From Batillaria attramentaria (lineage: Eukaryota > Mollusca > Gastropoda > Batillariidae): DNA of 64,000 nt. The DNA lies in NCBI GenBank assembly GCA_018292915.2, contig JACVVK020000376.1, positions 572,501 through 636,500 of the forward strand. Reading direction: 5' to 3'. Positions 24,922 to 45,359 of this stretch are shown in pieces. The notes beneath the pieces were generated by a model that worked only from the letters and a program-made list of their open reading frames with translations, had not been told where the DNA came from and made no database searches. A program made the position numbers and the translations under genes. Within the stretch, counting starts at the first letter, position 1. Each line of letters begins with the position of its first letter.

Positions 24922-26892
24922 TGTAAGCTGTAATTGAAGCACTTCATGCAGTGTTACTGAGGCTGAACTACAGTCTGTATCTGTGTGGAACAAGTGGTTA
25001 TACAACACCCGGTCTGTGGAGGGAAAGTGATGACAGTCACAGATGACACCTACAGTGTTTGTGCCTTTGGGACTTCCTATGTCCTGACTGCCTGCTCAAC
25101 CCAGTCTATCTGCATGGTGATCTATTACAACACACCCTTCTGACAGGTCCATTGATCTCCAAAAGCCTACACTTGGACCTCTGCTACATGCACAGCAGGA
25201 AAGACATGAACTACGTGCAGGTTAAAGGACCGTCTCCTTAGAATTCTGTGCTGACAAATCGTTCTTAGCCCTTTTTGGTAGTGTCTAACATCACACAATC
25301 TAAGACACTTGCATAGTGCCAGCACCTCACAGGCTGGCACAAAGCCAACAGGGGGCTTCACATACGATGCAAAAATCTAGAAGTCATCTTCGTGAGCTGG
25401 CGTTGAAGTCAACCACTGCATAGAAAAGCCTCAGGCTACATGTATTAGAATTTTCACTTCCACAGCTTGCAGACATCAGTGTACTGCATTCTACAAATGA
25501 TTATGATAAACTACGTTTTTTTTTTTCAAAATTCTTGTTTCTGAAACAGTTTTCTAAATACATATATGTATGCATACATACTTGCCAAAATGCTTACATG
25601 CATTTGTGCCTAAAATCATGTGGGAACAGGCTGGAAACCTGTTTGCATACATGCATACTGTCAAATGTGATGACTGCATGACTATTTGAGCGTACACTCA
25701 TAAGCGCAACTGTTCCAAATGTATGTATTAAGTTTGCTTCTGTGATGCCTAGTAGAAGAAATCTTGGAATATGAGCGTTTAAAGCACCTATTCTGGGACA
25801 TACAAAGCTGAAATGCCATCTAATTTTTTTCTGTTTTGCTTTTGTTTTATTGAGGACAATCAATGCTGCAAAACACTGAATTAGTTCACTGAACTATGCA
25901 GCTGCACGAGTTCCACACTGGAACATAGAGCTGTGAACCGGTTCAAAAATCCAAACCGTTTTTTTTGCCTTTTTTTTTAAACTTCAAACCGTTTTTTTTT
26001 TTTTTAAACCGGTCTTTTTTTCCCGGTTCAGTCAGCACCAAAAGGTGTTTGAGGTCTGCAAAAATATTGGCGTTTTATGCGATGCATGTTCATATATATA
26101 TATGTGCGACCACGTGACTGAAAATTCTCGGAACCCGAAAGTAGCGCACAATTCTAGGAAATCGTTTCGAAACGCGTGGCTTTCCTTTCAGTTTCTGTGT
26201 TCTTCAGTAATTGCGTCATAACAACTTATCAAATATCAATCATATCTCGCTGCAGCCCCACCCTGGAAGACTAAATTTGACAGAGTGCAAAATTACAGAG
26301 TTGACCCTTTCTTAGTTTCTTAGTCCCTTTCACACCCATAACCCAACCAACAGTTTCACATCAATGCAGAAAAAATGTCAACAGCATTACCACCCCCCCC
26401 CCCCCCCTCCTCCTCCTCCTCCCCCAACCCCAGCTTAGGTTACAGAGTAGGATACAGATGAGACTACAAGATCTGCAAATACGTTACAAGAATTCCAGCG
26501 GCCGCCAAGAAGAAATTAGAAGAAAAAAGATGACTTAAGGAACTTTAGTACGTGTACTATGACCAAAACACCGGTTCGCGGCAACTCGAACCGGTTCGGC
26601 GAACCGGTTCAAATGGGAACCGGTTATAACCGGTAAACCGCGGCAGCTCTACTGGAACATCTAGGGAAAATCCTGATTGCCATTTTGTTCTTGCCTCTCT
26701 TTCTTTCTCTCTTCTAAAATAGTCAAGATCACAATGCCTTCCACTGAGGAACAGTTTATTTAGCAATCAGTGTGTTTAACGTACCATGCACCTTGATCTA
26801 TTCTTGTCGAGGAAGTGGGGTCTAAAAGCAAGCAAGGAATGGTTCTAGAATAAATCATGCAGTTCTACAGTGCGGTTAAGACTTCTGTTTAA

Positions 26893-26952
<60 letters not shown>

Positions 26953-27004
26953 TGAGTGAAAAGGAATGAGGATCGCAGGGCTGAAATGATTGCACACCTG
27001 AGGG

Positions 27005-27055
<51 letters not shown>

Positions 27056-27751
27056 CCTTACTTTTTTAACTGCTACTACACAACTACTAGACATAAAAAG
27101 AACTGTTGGCGAGAACAAAACAAGACAAAACAGTGGAAAACTGATATGCATGCACGCCAACATTAAAACCTTGATGGACACGTACTGTCTGACACAGTAG
27201 GTGCATCCGAACAGATCAAACACAGCACTCATTGATCGCGAACGTTCCATCTTGCTCCAGCTATTCACATGTAACACTAACAACAAAAAGCCGGATCCGT
27301 GTTCTGTTCCCTACGTCAGATCAGGTGCACACATGTCACCGTCACTGCTTTGCATCCAGCTGCTGTCTGATCAAGCGCACACTCATTCCGAATCATTAAT
27401 CTCAGCAGCAATCGTGACTTGGCCTGATTAAACTCGGTCTCCTTCAAGCGTATATTGATTGGGCGCGCAAACAGATAGCTTGTACTAAACGACAGACAGA
27501 CGGTGACCGTCAGTGACAGAATCGAGAACGCAGAAGGTGAGAAGCGTCATCCCAAAACATGAAATCCGTTTACTGTTTTCTTCGATCAAAGTTTTCCAGA
27601 GAAACAAATGGGGGCTTTCCATGTTTCTTGATTAAGCACCAGAAATCAACGCAAATATGCGTGTGTTCTCATAAGTAATATTTATCTCAGCTGATAGGAA
27701 AAACACACACAAACTTCTTACCAACGCGAGCACCTCCTCTTTCTCCGCCAT
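14859..27751 (-). CDS. ROGDI: Protein rogdi homolog (11 coding exons, 280 aa)
   Basis: Coding exons on the minus strand: 27722-27751, 23684-23755, 21429-21468, 21160-21238, 19770-19836, 18402-18491, 16987-17082, 16525-16623, 16080-16211, 15383-15466, 14859-14912. All borders are GT/AG and phases agree; the sum is 843 bases, 280 residues plus stop, against about 287 in human ROGDI. The start ATG (27749-27751) has good context (acagccATGG). Family blocks in order: WLLREEVHSVL (16-26), FPVPIGNHG (about 40-48), GDSITEA then DLSI (about 90-100), HWKLQQIQDAANHLQEA (121-137), ALSFYIHGCKVILGIYYL (203-220), WLNEAMICFTLALQQC and QLKDKI (to 264). The last 16 residues are unlike the vertebrate end. ROGDI belongs to the Rogdi leucine-zipper family and is known as the animal counterpart of yeast Rav2, a partner of Rabconnectin-3 proteins in V-ATPase assembly; human loss causes Kohlschutter-Tonz syndrome. 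Introns are full of repeats. Confidence 0.95.
15013..15074. repeat. (AC)n microsatellite in the ROGDI 10th-exon-proximal intron region
   Basis: About 31 uninterrupted ac dinucleotides preceded by (ct)n at 14996-15010. It lies in the last ROGDI intron. Confidence 0.95.
16440..16507. repeat. (AC)n microsatellite next to a ROGDI splice donor
   Basis: About 33 ac dinucleotides with one gac interruption. It ends about 17 bases before the exon boundary at 16525, so it lies in the first bases of the intron downstream of ROGDI exon 8. Confidence 0.95.
17170..18165 (+). repeat. Intronic satellite, ~140-bp unit, about 7 copies, with TCAAGGTCA words
   Basis: Successive units share the order tgaccttgacctt, agtcaaggtcattca, tatgtctgtaaaggtctta, tctatcatcatgccaagttt, tgcctctactgtttgtag and gagaaaatgccaatgttaaa. 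Starts of the core are near 17190, 17330, 17450, 17590, 17740, 17885 and 18030. Many units hold both TGACCTTGA and TCAAGGTCA, an inverted pair matching the extended half-site bound by FTZ-F1/SF-1 and ERR-type nuclear receptors (established motif). It lies in a ROGDI intron between exons 16987-17082 and 18402-18491. Units are diverged, so the array is old. Confidence 0.88.
18168..18229. repeat. (CA)n followed by (GACA)n
   Basis: About 20 ca dinucleotides then five gaca units, directly ending the satellite of 17170-18165. Confidence 0.95.
18621..19180. mobile_element. MITE, AGGCTGGGGAAT-type ends (copy 2), interrupted by a nested element
   Basis: The element spans about 18627-19174 with perfect inverted ends AGGCTGGGGAAT / ATTCCCCAGCCT, flanked on both sides by CTAGAC (18621-18626 and 19175-19180). 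The interior matches copy 1 at 12051-12387 except for an extra block at 18858-19052, which has its own inverted ends. It lies in a ROGDI intron. Confidence 0.78.
18858..19052. mobile_element. Nested hAT-like MITE, 15-bp inverted ends
   Basis: The ends CAGGGTTGCACATTT and AAATGTGCAACCCTG are perfect inverted copies, 195 bp apart end to end. Ends beginning CAGGG are common in hAT transposons (family knowledge). The interior has three variants of ggacattttgtcctat-like words, giving it local self-similarity. The block is absent from the related element at 12051-12387, which supports a secondary insertion. An 8-bp target duplication is not clean (acatgtta / catgtatc). Confidence 0.75.
19272..19560 (+). 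repeat. SINE-like dispersed repeat ending in an A-tract
   Basis: The segment starts ggtgagcagtggtctaatag and contains tgggtggcgctgcaccgcgg and aatttcccgatagggataat, ending with aaagcagttt and a 17-base A-run. The right-hand third recurs at 1-115. The early part resembles a tRNA-like A box (tggtctaataggtag), so a SINE is possible but unproven. It lies in a ROGDI intron. Confidence 0.5.
19925..20360 (+). repeat. Tandem repeat, three diverged units of ~140-175 bp
   Basis: Each unit has cacatc(a/g)tgataaaaattgg, tggtgg(g/c)(t/c)gtactc, ggggaccccaga, then aaaatcggagttgacgtctt, tccaccatg and ccaaacagggagaca. Unit starts are near 19940, 20100 and 20225. Intronic to ROGDI, non-coding, diverged. Confidence 0.8.
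20759..20843. repeat. (CA)n microsatellite, long
   Basis: About 40 ca dinucleotides with a few tacaca/cgcaca interruptions. A shorter (ac)n with alternating gc lies at 21008-21040. Confidence 0.95.
23083..23300 (+). repeat. Tandem duplication of ~112 bp
   Basis: Two adjoining copies share gccat(g/a)aga(c/t)tgaag, tgataggaaaatccctggaa, taacc(c/t)tgccag and gatc(a/g)(g/a)tcaatac. They lie in a ROGDI intron, and a (gt)n array follows at 23396-23440. Confidence 0.8.
24663..24834 (+). mobile_element. SINE-A, tRNA-derived, plus strand
   Basis: The tRNA-like head is ggaaccggggtagccgaatg, gtagagcgttgga, atctaatgctcgg and the T-arm gtgagttcgtatcccagc. The body is aaatatttgtgctggc, ttgcccagtctttggtat and the tail aaaaggacgttaaaccctca ending acccacccacc. 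This is the only full plus-strand copy. It lies in a ROGDI intron. Confidence 0.85.
25918..26659. mobile_element. hAT-like MITE with 8-bp target duplication
   Basis: The element is 25926-26651 (726 bp) with inverted ends TAGAGCTG / CAGCTCTA, followed inward on both sides by words with aaccggtt. It is flanked by exact copies of CTGGAACA (25918-25925 and 26652-26659). Terminal TAG/CAG plus an 8-bp duplication fits the hAT superfamily (family knowledge). No transposase frame is seen, so it is non-autonomous. It lies in ROGDI intron 1. Confidence 0.85.
26897..27054. repeat. Two (GT)n microsatellites
   Basis: Arrays at 26897-26950 and 27005-27054, separated by unique sequence, in ROGDI intron 1. 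Open frames over them (poly Cys-Val or His-Thr) are artefacts of the repeat. Confidence 0.95.
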
Positions 27752-28037
27752 GGCTGTCCTGGGGTCAGAGTTCAAGGGTGAAGGGTGAGAAAATCGTCGA
27801 CGTCATCACGGCTGTGTGTCGACTGCATATCGTTCCGTCGACAGGGAGTGAACCCATTCGATTCCGACACTTTCTTTTTCACTTTTGTTGTTGTTGTTTT
27901 GTTTGGTTCTGTTTGTTTCACCTGCATGACATTCTGTGTTTGTGCTAACTCTCAAAGCTGGCAAATTAGCAAGTCTCTCTTACAAACACACACACTATAT
28001 AATATAATATATGCACATGCACAGAGTATGTTGAATC
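27752..28037. promoter_or_regulatory. Likely ROGDI 5' flank, compact intergenic space
   Basis: Only about 290 bases separate the ROGDI start codon from the candidate SANBR polyadenylation signal at 28038. This stretch should hold the ROGDI 5' UTR and core promoter. I see no clear TATA box at a suitable place; the sequence near 27780-27850 contains cgtcgacgtcatcacggc, including a CRE-like gacgtcat. Function is inference. Confidence 0.35.
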
Positions 28038-28043
28038 TTTATT
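28038..28043 (-). terminator. Candidate SANBR polyadenylation signal (AATAAA)
   Basis: TTTATT on the plus strand reads AATAAA for the minus-strand SANBR transcript. Downstream on the minus strand come tgtgcatgtgcat and a gtgtgtgtgttt tract, the GU-rich context usual after cleavage sites. It would give a 3' UTR of about 4.6 kb. Another AATAAA is at 28554-28559. Choice between them is inference. Confidence 0.35.
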
Positions 28044-28436
28044 GCGGCTGCTGAAATCAGAAACTTATATTTACACTTTTGTTAAATAAGCAAACATTTT
28101 GTAAACCATAAATCGAGCACAGACACACCTACAGAAATGCATGTGAGGCTGAAAAAATGCTGTGAAATTGAACACTACATGCAGCCATCAGTGCACATTC
28201 CAATGGATTCCCAAGCACATCTAGATTTGTGCAAGTGTTTAAGCAGTCACAATCAATAACTGGTCAATTATACTTCATACAGAAAGTGAACTATTTTGAA
28301 TGATTTATATGTACATGCAAAGGGTTGGTTGGTTGTTTTTTTCCTTCTTGTTATTTTCCTAGATTTATCTTTCAGAAATGCTGCAAGTGATTAGAGGAGG
28401 AACAACACAACCAAAAAGATTTCCTTCTCTTCAGTT

Positions 28437-28482
<46 letters not shown>

Positions 28483-28483
28483 G

Positions 28484-28525
<42 letters not shown>

Positions 28526-31500
28526 GATGTATCAGGTTGAACATCTTTATGATCTTTATTAGATAATAGAGTTTATACCATGTGATTATGTGATTTTTGC
28601 CATCTTCAAATTCCTCAACAGAAATGCACAAAGCAACAACAAACAAAAAAAAAAAAAAGGAAAAAAAGAGAGAAAAAGACGTATATACAGTTGTATATTA
28701 TATATATATATAGCATGTACATTGCATGCAGTCGTATTGCCTGGGGTCATGCAACTGTCTCTCGGTCACAACACGCCCGGTCAGCTGTCCATTTTATAAT
28801 CCCATACGTTATAAACGGCAGCAGGTGTCACCGATATCAGGCCATCGAGCTTCGCACTGAGTTGGGTGGTCTCAGAGGCTTGGCTCTGCACACAAATTCA
28901 TGCAAATGCAAATTAATGCCTGTTTATCAACAAATTCAACAAAAGTCTCTGCCCATATCTGTTCTTTTCACTCGAATAAGGATAAAAGCTCTAAAATGAA
29001 ATACTAGACCAGCTACAAGCATTCTGTCAACATCTGTAAAAGCAATAAACTGAAATTCGCCAAAGTTTCAGCTGCCTCCTCAGTGTCTGCATGAACAGTC
29101 CTTACAATTAACGGACTCACAACTGCCTTCTAACAATAAAACAGGCAACAAACTTGAAAAATGAAACAACAATAGTTTTCTGGCCCCTGAAAGCAAGTCA
29201 GGAATCTGGAAAAATCAGCAAAAGAGCCCTGTACATTGGATAAACTTCAACCATGTCACATCTTACCATGGGTGTATCAGGGTATGTCTATTGTCACTGT
29301 ATCACATTCACTGCGTGTCTTTTGGTATGCCTAATATATGTATAGCAGTTACAATTTTCACCAATATGCTGGTATTTAGGAATAATGAGGTGCTGTTCAA
29401 CATTATGCTGTAGTTACTAATGTTGTTTACCAACAAGAGGGAGTCAATTATGTATGCAAGTACATGTAATGTAAAGTACGCGTACTTCACTTCCAAGACA
29501 AGAACAGTTATTAGTCTACAACTTGTAAGACAACATCAAGTACATGTCATTCTAGTTGTTAGAAAACACTTTACCACGCATAAAGACGCTGACATCTAAC
29601 AAATGAGTATGGTCAATACTTCAACAGTTTAGAATATTACAAATGTCAGTACCGTTTATATTCATGGGTAGAAGATAAGTTCACACAAAGACACTTAAAA
29701 TATATCAAGAAATGCAAACTGTTGTAATTTGCCGCCTCCTACCACGTAAGGTTGATATGAGAATATGGGACACCAGAGGGAATGTTTGGGAGGTGTTTTA
29801 CAGTCCAGATTATGGAAGGGGAAGCAGGATTATACTCTCAGGCAAAATAAAATTGACCGTTCATAGTTTCTTTTTAAAAAAAAAATTTCAAACCCAAGTT
29901 GTGATGATTGATACAAATGAAGAAAATCTCAACAGCAACTTTATCTAAAAACAGAGATTATTTTGCATGAGAGTACAGTTTTGTTCCTCACAATTCTGCA
30001 ATACTAAACTCCCCCCCCCCCAAAAAAAAAAAAAAAAAAACTTTTTGTAATGTAAAAATGGAAACAGACTCTCAGTGTAAAAAGAAACTAAATTCACAGA
30101 AAACTTATGAAAGCAAACATCTCAAGACGTCCAAAATAAAGCGAAGAAATGACCATGTGCTAAAGAAAAAGAAAAAAATGCAAGCAAACATGTAATGTAA
30201 ATCTGGTGCAAACTTAAAGTTTCTCCAGTGAGAAATAGATAAACGGGTAACATGGGAGTTACAGGCTTTGTCGTGTTCTGTTTTGTTTTGATTTCGACAT
30301 CTGCTGCAGATGAAATTTTCCGGAAGATCATTTAAAGTGAAACCCATCTACTAGACATACTATGCAAATGTCCATTTAGATATAACCCCTGAACCGCAAA
30401 GCCGTGTAGGTGTATGCATGTTACTGAAGCTAGTGACGGCAGCTACTGCTAACGAGAACAGAGAAGTTAGAGTAAAAAAGTGAAAAACACATCACCTTTA
30501 GAATTACATTTCTACTTCTCATATCCTCACATCTCCACATTTAACAAAGTACCCAAACATGCTCCAATTGTGAAATGATATTACACAGTATACAGTATAT
30601 GGCTGAAATAGTTCTGAGAGCGAAGACCACATATGGTAATTTGTATTCTAGTATACCAGTCCATGCATTTAAAGAATCGGACTTGAGGTTTTCTCCTACG
30701 TGGGACAGAAAGACTGCAAGTGCAGATGAGGAAAAAACAATGAAGGTTTTTTATGTGTGAAACTACCGGTATGCCATGCATTATGGTGACAATCACATCC
30801 AATGTGTGTGTGATAAGCTTCTGTTATGAGACCAGGTGAGAGTAGAAAAACTTTACGCCACCATGAAACATGCATTCTGTACCTCAGATGAAATCTTTTC
30901 TTGTGGGCAAGAACACAACAGCTTTTTCCTTTGAATAATCATTCCACATCCTTCAGTGCGAACTGACTGATGCTATTATAATGGAAGACTTTTGGGAGCC
31001 CCGAAGCAGTGTCAGCTGACTTTTTTTCACATATCTTTACATCTCACATCAATCTGAGGTTAAAGCCCGGTGACTATTCATCACAAGAGATAAATGCACA
31101 TTCACATTCAGATGAAAACAGAACTTAAATAATGTTTGGCACTTTATCTTGTTATTTCATAATGGGTGAAGTTTCACAAATCAATAATTTCAAATCGAAA
31201 GGCAACCACCAGTCAGCAAATAATTTGTTAAACTTTTTTTTTTTTTTAAATGGTGCAAGCTGTTGTGAACTTAAGCCCAAGTCAAAAATGAAAGACTCCG
31301 GAACGTTCTCGCCTGAGCATCATACTGGAACGAGGCCTGTGGAAGAGTAAGGGCAGACATGATAAGGTAAAAACTGGGAGAGGATTAGTCTGGTGACATA
31401 GTAAAAAGGACGGTGCTGAGTGAAGTGGAGTGATTCTTTTCCCAAAACAGATAAATCTGCAATGATTTACGGTTGTACATAAAACCTGAAAGGTACGCTT

Positions 31501-32672
31501 ACAGACTTGGCCTCTGAGACTGCAGTCTTCGCCAATAACCTGTCCTCGTCATGTGACTACTTACTACTTACTGGTAGCTGAAACTATGCAACTTCATTTG
31601 AATTAGCATTTGTACTGACACATGCAAAGTCTGAGGCTCTCAGATCTGAGAGGGCATATGTTCCCTCTCAAAAAAAGAAAAACGACAAAACAAAACTCTT
31701 CATCCCTACCCAACCATCCATCCAAATTTAAATAGGAGAAATGGGTCAACTGTAACTATGAAGAGAAAATAATTGAAACATTAAAAAGGAAACAGAACAG
31801 TCAAGTAACATGGAACTGGAAGCAACCACAACTCAAACTCTACATGTACTACCTCCTGTGTGCCTTTGGCTCTTCAGTCACGAGACTGGATTCCGGTCTT
31901 GAAAAGAATCAAGTGCAAACTCTGCAGCCTGTTCTCAAATATTTTCTCTAAACGTCTTAAACTCAACATCCTTCCCACTACTCCCATCCTAGTTCCTACA
32001 CAGATAGATCTGCACTCCGCAAACAAACATCATAATACTTCAGACCAGTCTCTATATTTTTTTTCAGTAATTCTGATCTTACCAACTGGAATAAACTTAA
32101 ACATATGCTCTTACAGAATCACCCTCTTCAATCACCAGGGGGAAAAAAAATTGAGAAAAAGGCAAAACTGAAAAATGTTAATGAGGGGATAAACACTAAC
32201 ATGGGGATAACACATCTGTTCTTTGCTGTTTTACTTGTGGACAACTTCAGGTTATCAGTAAAGTGAAAATAACCCTGCAACACAGAGGGCTTCAAAATCA
32301 CTATAATCTAATGAGACATTATTTAGAGTGTGAGTTCATGTATGACGAACATGGTATACTCAAGTGTCCCTACAAACTCCCACTCCCAGCAATGTTACAG
32401 TCTTGCACAGTGATACATGTACAAAAAAATGAAGAGATCAGTACAGTATTTTTTACAGTGAGTCATTCTCCTGCACACTTTGCCTTAGTATGCAGCAGTG
32501 GAGATGTGTGCAGTGGTAACATATCCAGTACACCTGCTGTACATTACAACTTAAACAGAGAGAGAGAGAGACAAGGTGGCAAACACTTCAAACACTTCAC
32601 AAGGGGGTTGGGGGTGGGGTGCAAACTATACAAGTGTAAACCTGGCAGCTGCTTCATAAAACCAGGATTAAT
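28044..32672 (-). other. SANBR 3' untranslated or intergenic region
   Basis: No exon of either neighbour found here. It contains a long (ca)n array with cgca interruptions at 28438-28523, C/A homopolymers near 30010-30040, a T-tract at 31230 and A/T-rich sequence. Open frames here (including the plus-strand one at 32263-32736) have no domain resemblance. Confidence 0.5.
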
Positions 32673-42674
<10,002 letters not shown>

Positions 42675-43807
42675 TTTGTTCCTCTCCTTCAGTTATTCTG
42701 CAGAATGGAACCCAAATAAAATAAATATTTTCACACACACACACACACACAACACACACACACACACACACACATGCACACACATATATATATATGATAA
42801 CCACAATGAAAGAAGCATACACGATTACTGGTGTTCAGTATCATTGATAGTACTGGGCACAGTAATAGTAAATATGTGTGGTGTCAAATGACAATGGGCA
42901 AGCTATTCTAGCGATTGCGCGGCATAAATTTCATTGTAAAAGCATCAACCATTATTAAAATGACTAGACGTTTGAGACCAGTCTTATCGAGTAAGGGAGC
43001 CCCTTCCCTGGCCCTTCCTCCCCCCCCCCCCCCCCCACTCCTCCAGCTTCAAATGCAAACATGCGTCTAATCAGAAATGCACGACTTTCAGTCATATGCG
43101 TCGTATGCAACTTAATGGAATGTAAACCTCGTCAATTCGTACCAGTATCGTCAGAATTCTGCACTCTTAGAACTCATCCCGCCGTTGTTAGGCAGCCATG
43201 TTGAATCAATGTTCTAATACAGTACAAGAATATTTTTATTTGAGGATTTTGCTCCGTACAAAAAATATGCAAACAAAACATTAATTCAAAACGTAAGTAA
43301 GATACACTTTCTTAGAATTGATTATAATATTATTTTCATTCAAATGTACTAAAATATGTTTATATTTAGGTCGAAAGGTTAAAAAATACGGATATTCTCA
43401 AAAATCACCGTCAGCAAGGAAACGTAACTCTCACAAAAGCTTCCTGGGCTTGCGTTTACTGCTTCTGTTTCGGGACAGAAGCTGTTGTACATAAGGCCTA
43501 TTAACGACAGATTCAAGGTACAGTTTGGCCTTAAAATATTGGAGAGCAGTGTAATTAACTGTAGTATGACTGTTTTTGTTTGCTAACATTTGTTGTTCTG
43601 TTCTTCAGTATTGTTTTTGTTTTTGTGCATGGCGGACACAAGAAAAAATTTTTTTTACGCAGATCATAAAGATTGGAGTTCACTTGACTTTCGGAAAGAA
43701 AATAGAATGTGTTTTGTCCTGCCCATGGTTTTTGTTTGTTTAAAACAAATACGGATCAATACGCATGTGGCGTCTGTCTTGCCGTTGGGTTTAACATCTT
43801 TCCAAAA
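42675..43807. promoter_or_regulatory. SANBR 5' flank
   Basis: The coding ATG is followed upstream by an acceptor-like attctgcag close to the start, so a non-coding first exon probably lies further up. Around 43185-43205 the minus strand reads caacatggctgc, similar to the YY1 core (AANATGGC) common in housekeeping promoters; this is suggestive only. A (ca)n array is at 42733-42785 and a C-tract at 43020-43036. No exon of another gene recognised. Confidence 0.35.
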
Positions 43808-43923
43808 GAATTGGCACCGACGCACGGTCCTACTAAACTATGCCCGGGTATGCCTAATTATGCCTGAGCCTTCGCCTGGTTATGGCCGGGACTGCCAGAT
43901 CGCTTGTAACCGAACGATTAGTA

Positions 43924-44349
43924 GATCTAATGGGTAATTGTAAAGAATAGTACACGAAAATAATTGGAGCTAACTGCACGCACTTTGACGGGTGTTTTTG
44001 GTTCTGCTCGATGCAAAGAGACGTAATTTTAAGACACCCTTACCTACTCACTTTGACCACTCCTTCCCCACAAACATGCACAAAATATCCCTGAATGGCT
44101 GGCGACCACGGCCCGAGCAGTCATCTGCACGCCATTTTGGTTGGTGATCACGTAGGTGAAAACAGCCATGGTCGCCAGTTATTCAGGGATATGTTGTGCA
44201 TGTTTGTGGGAAAGGAGTGGTCAAAGTGAGTATAGGTAAGGGTGTCTTAGGTCTCTTTGCATCGAGCAGAACCGAAAACACCCGTCAAAGTGCGTGCAAA
44301 TAGCTCCAATTATTTTCGTATACTATTCTTTACAATTACTGATCTAATG
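43924..44349. mobile_element. Mutator-like foldback MITE with 9-bp target duplication
   Basis: The element is 43933-44340 (408 bp). Its two arms of about 170 bp are inverted copies starting (G/A)GTAATTGTAAAGAATAGTA and continuing through caagtgcgtgc-type and ggtgttttcggttctgct-type words, with a loop of about 60 bases around 44105-44165. Exact direct copies of GATCTAATG flank it (43924-43932, 44341-44349). Nine-base duplications and long terminal inverted repeats are typical of Mutator-like elements (family knowledge). The unoccupied site is visible in the opposite arm of the surrounding palindrome (about 45010-45018, minus strand). Confidence 0.88.
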
Positions 44350-44357
44350 AATGAGTG

Positions 44358-44490
44358 TGTATGTGTGTGTGTGTGTAGGAGCGCTAGCTGTATGTACGTG
44401 TGTGTATGTGTGTGTGTGTGTGTGTGGTGTGTGTGTGTGTGTAGGAGCGCTAGCTGTATGTACGTGTGTGTGCGTGTGTATGTGTGTGTG
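44358..44490. repeat. (GT)n with a duplicated aggagcgctagctgtatgta block
   Basis: A (gt)n array is split twice by the identical 20-base block aggagcgctagctgtatgta followed by cgtg, at 44378-44400 and 44442-44464. The array plus block is duplicated in tandem. Confidence 0.85.
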
Positions 44491-44697
44491 TTCATGTCTT
44501 TTGTTCTCTGTTCTTGTGTCTGAGGTTTGATGGTTTACTCACAGTGACGACATCTTGTGACGTAATTTTTAAAATGACGCATTGTCTGATGCTTTACATC
44601 ACAATGAGTACGTCACAATGTACTTGTAGGTATTTGTTGGCAAAATTTTACTAAACTGATTTAAATTGGGCAACTGCAAACATCAGTAACGCCTTTG

Positions 44698-44752
<55 letters not shown>

Positions 44753-44952
44753 ATAATAATGTATGTCTCTGGTGGCGGTGGGTGACGGTGTGAGTGAGAA
44801 AACAAACGTGGAACAAACGATTATTATTTTCCAATGAAAAAGATTTGATTTTTGCGTTGCTACCAAAAAGACCAGCTACAAAAAGCAAATAATGTGGGAA
44901 AAAAAGGGAGAAAAAGAAAAAGAAAGTCAATACATCATGAACATAGACCAAA

Positions 44953-44984
<32 letters not shown>

Positions 44985-45359
44985 ACACACACACACAGAA
45001 TCATTCATTAGATTTTCTAATCGTTAGGCTATCGCCTACAAGCGATCTGCCATCCCGGGCATAACCGGGCAAAGGCTCAGGCATAACCAGGCATAACCGG
45101 GCATGGTTTAGTAGGATCCCGGACGCACACTTAGTAGTGTTGGATAGGGTAGAGGGGATGGAGGTGGTGGCTGTATGAAGTTAACATTTGCTGAATCTCT
45201 GCCAGTATTCACTTCTTGTAATCTTTACTGTTTCCTTCACTATGGTTATTACTAATAAAAATCCTGCCAAGTCCACAAATATTGTTTTGTTTTTGTTGTT
45301 TACTTGTCAAAATAGTGTTTGGTGAGTTTGTGTTAGTTCCTTGTCTTTTTTTTTCTCAG

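Larger units (their letters stand above)
43808..45125. repeat. Large palindrome (~140-bp arms) in the head-to-head intergenic space
   Basis: The left arm (about 43790-43932, continuing at 44341-44360) and the right arm (about 44990-45125) are inverted copies. Shared words in left-arm sense are cctactaaac(t/c)atgcccgg, tatgcctgagcctt, gcccgg-like blocks, cagatcgcttgta and aacgattag followed by atctaatgaatga. Both arms run inward into (gt)n/(ac)n arrays. The left arm is interrupted by the foldback element at 43933-44340. The spacer holds unique sequence plus a (gt)n at 44700-44749. Origin unknown; a foldback or MITE-type transposon is likely. Confidence 0.8.
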
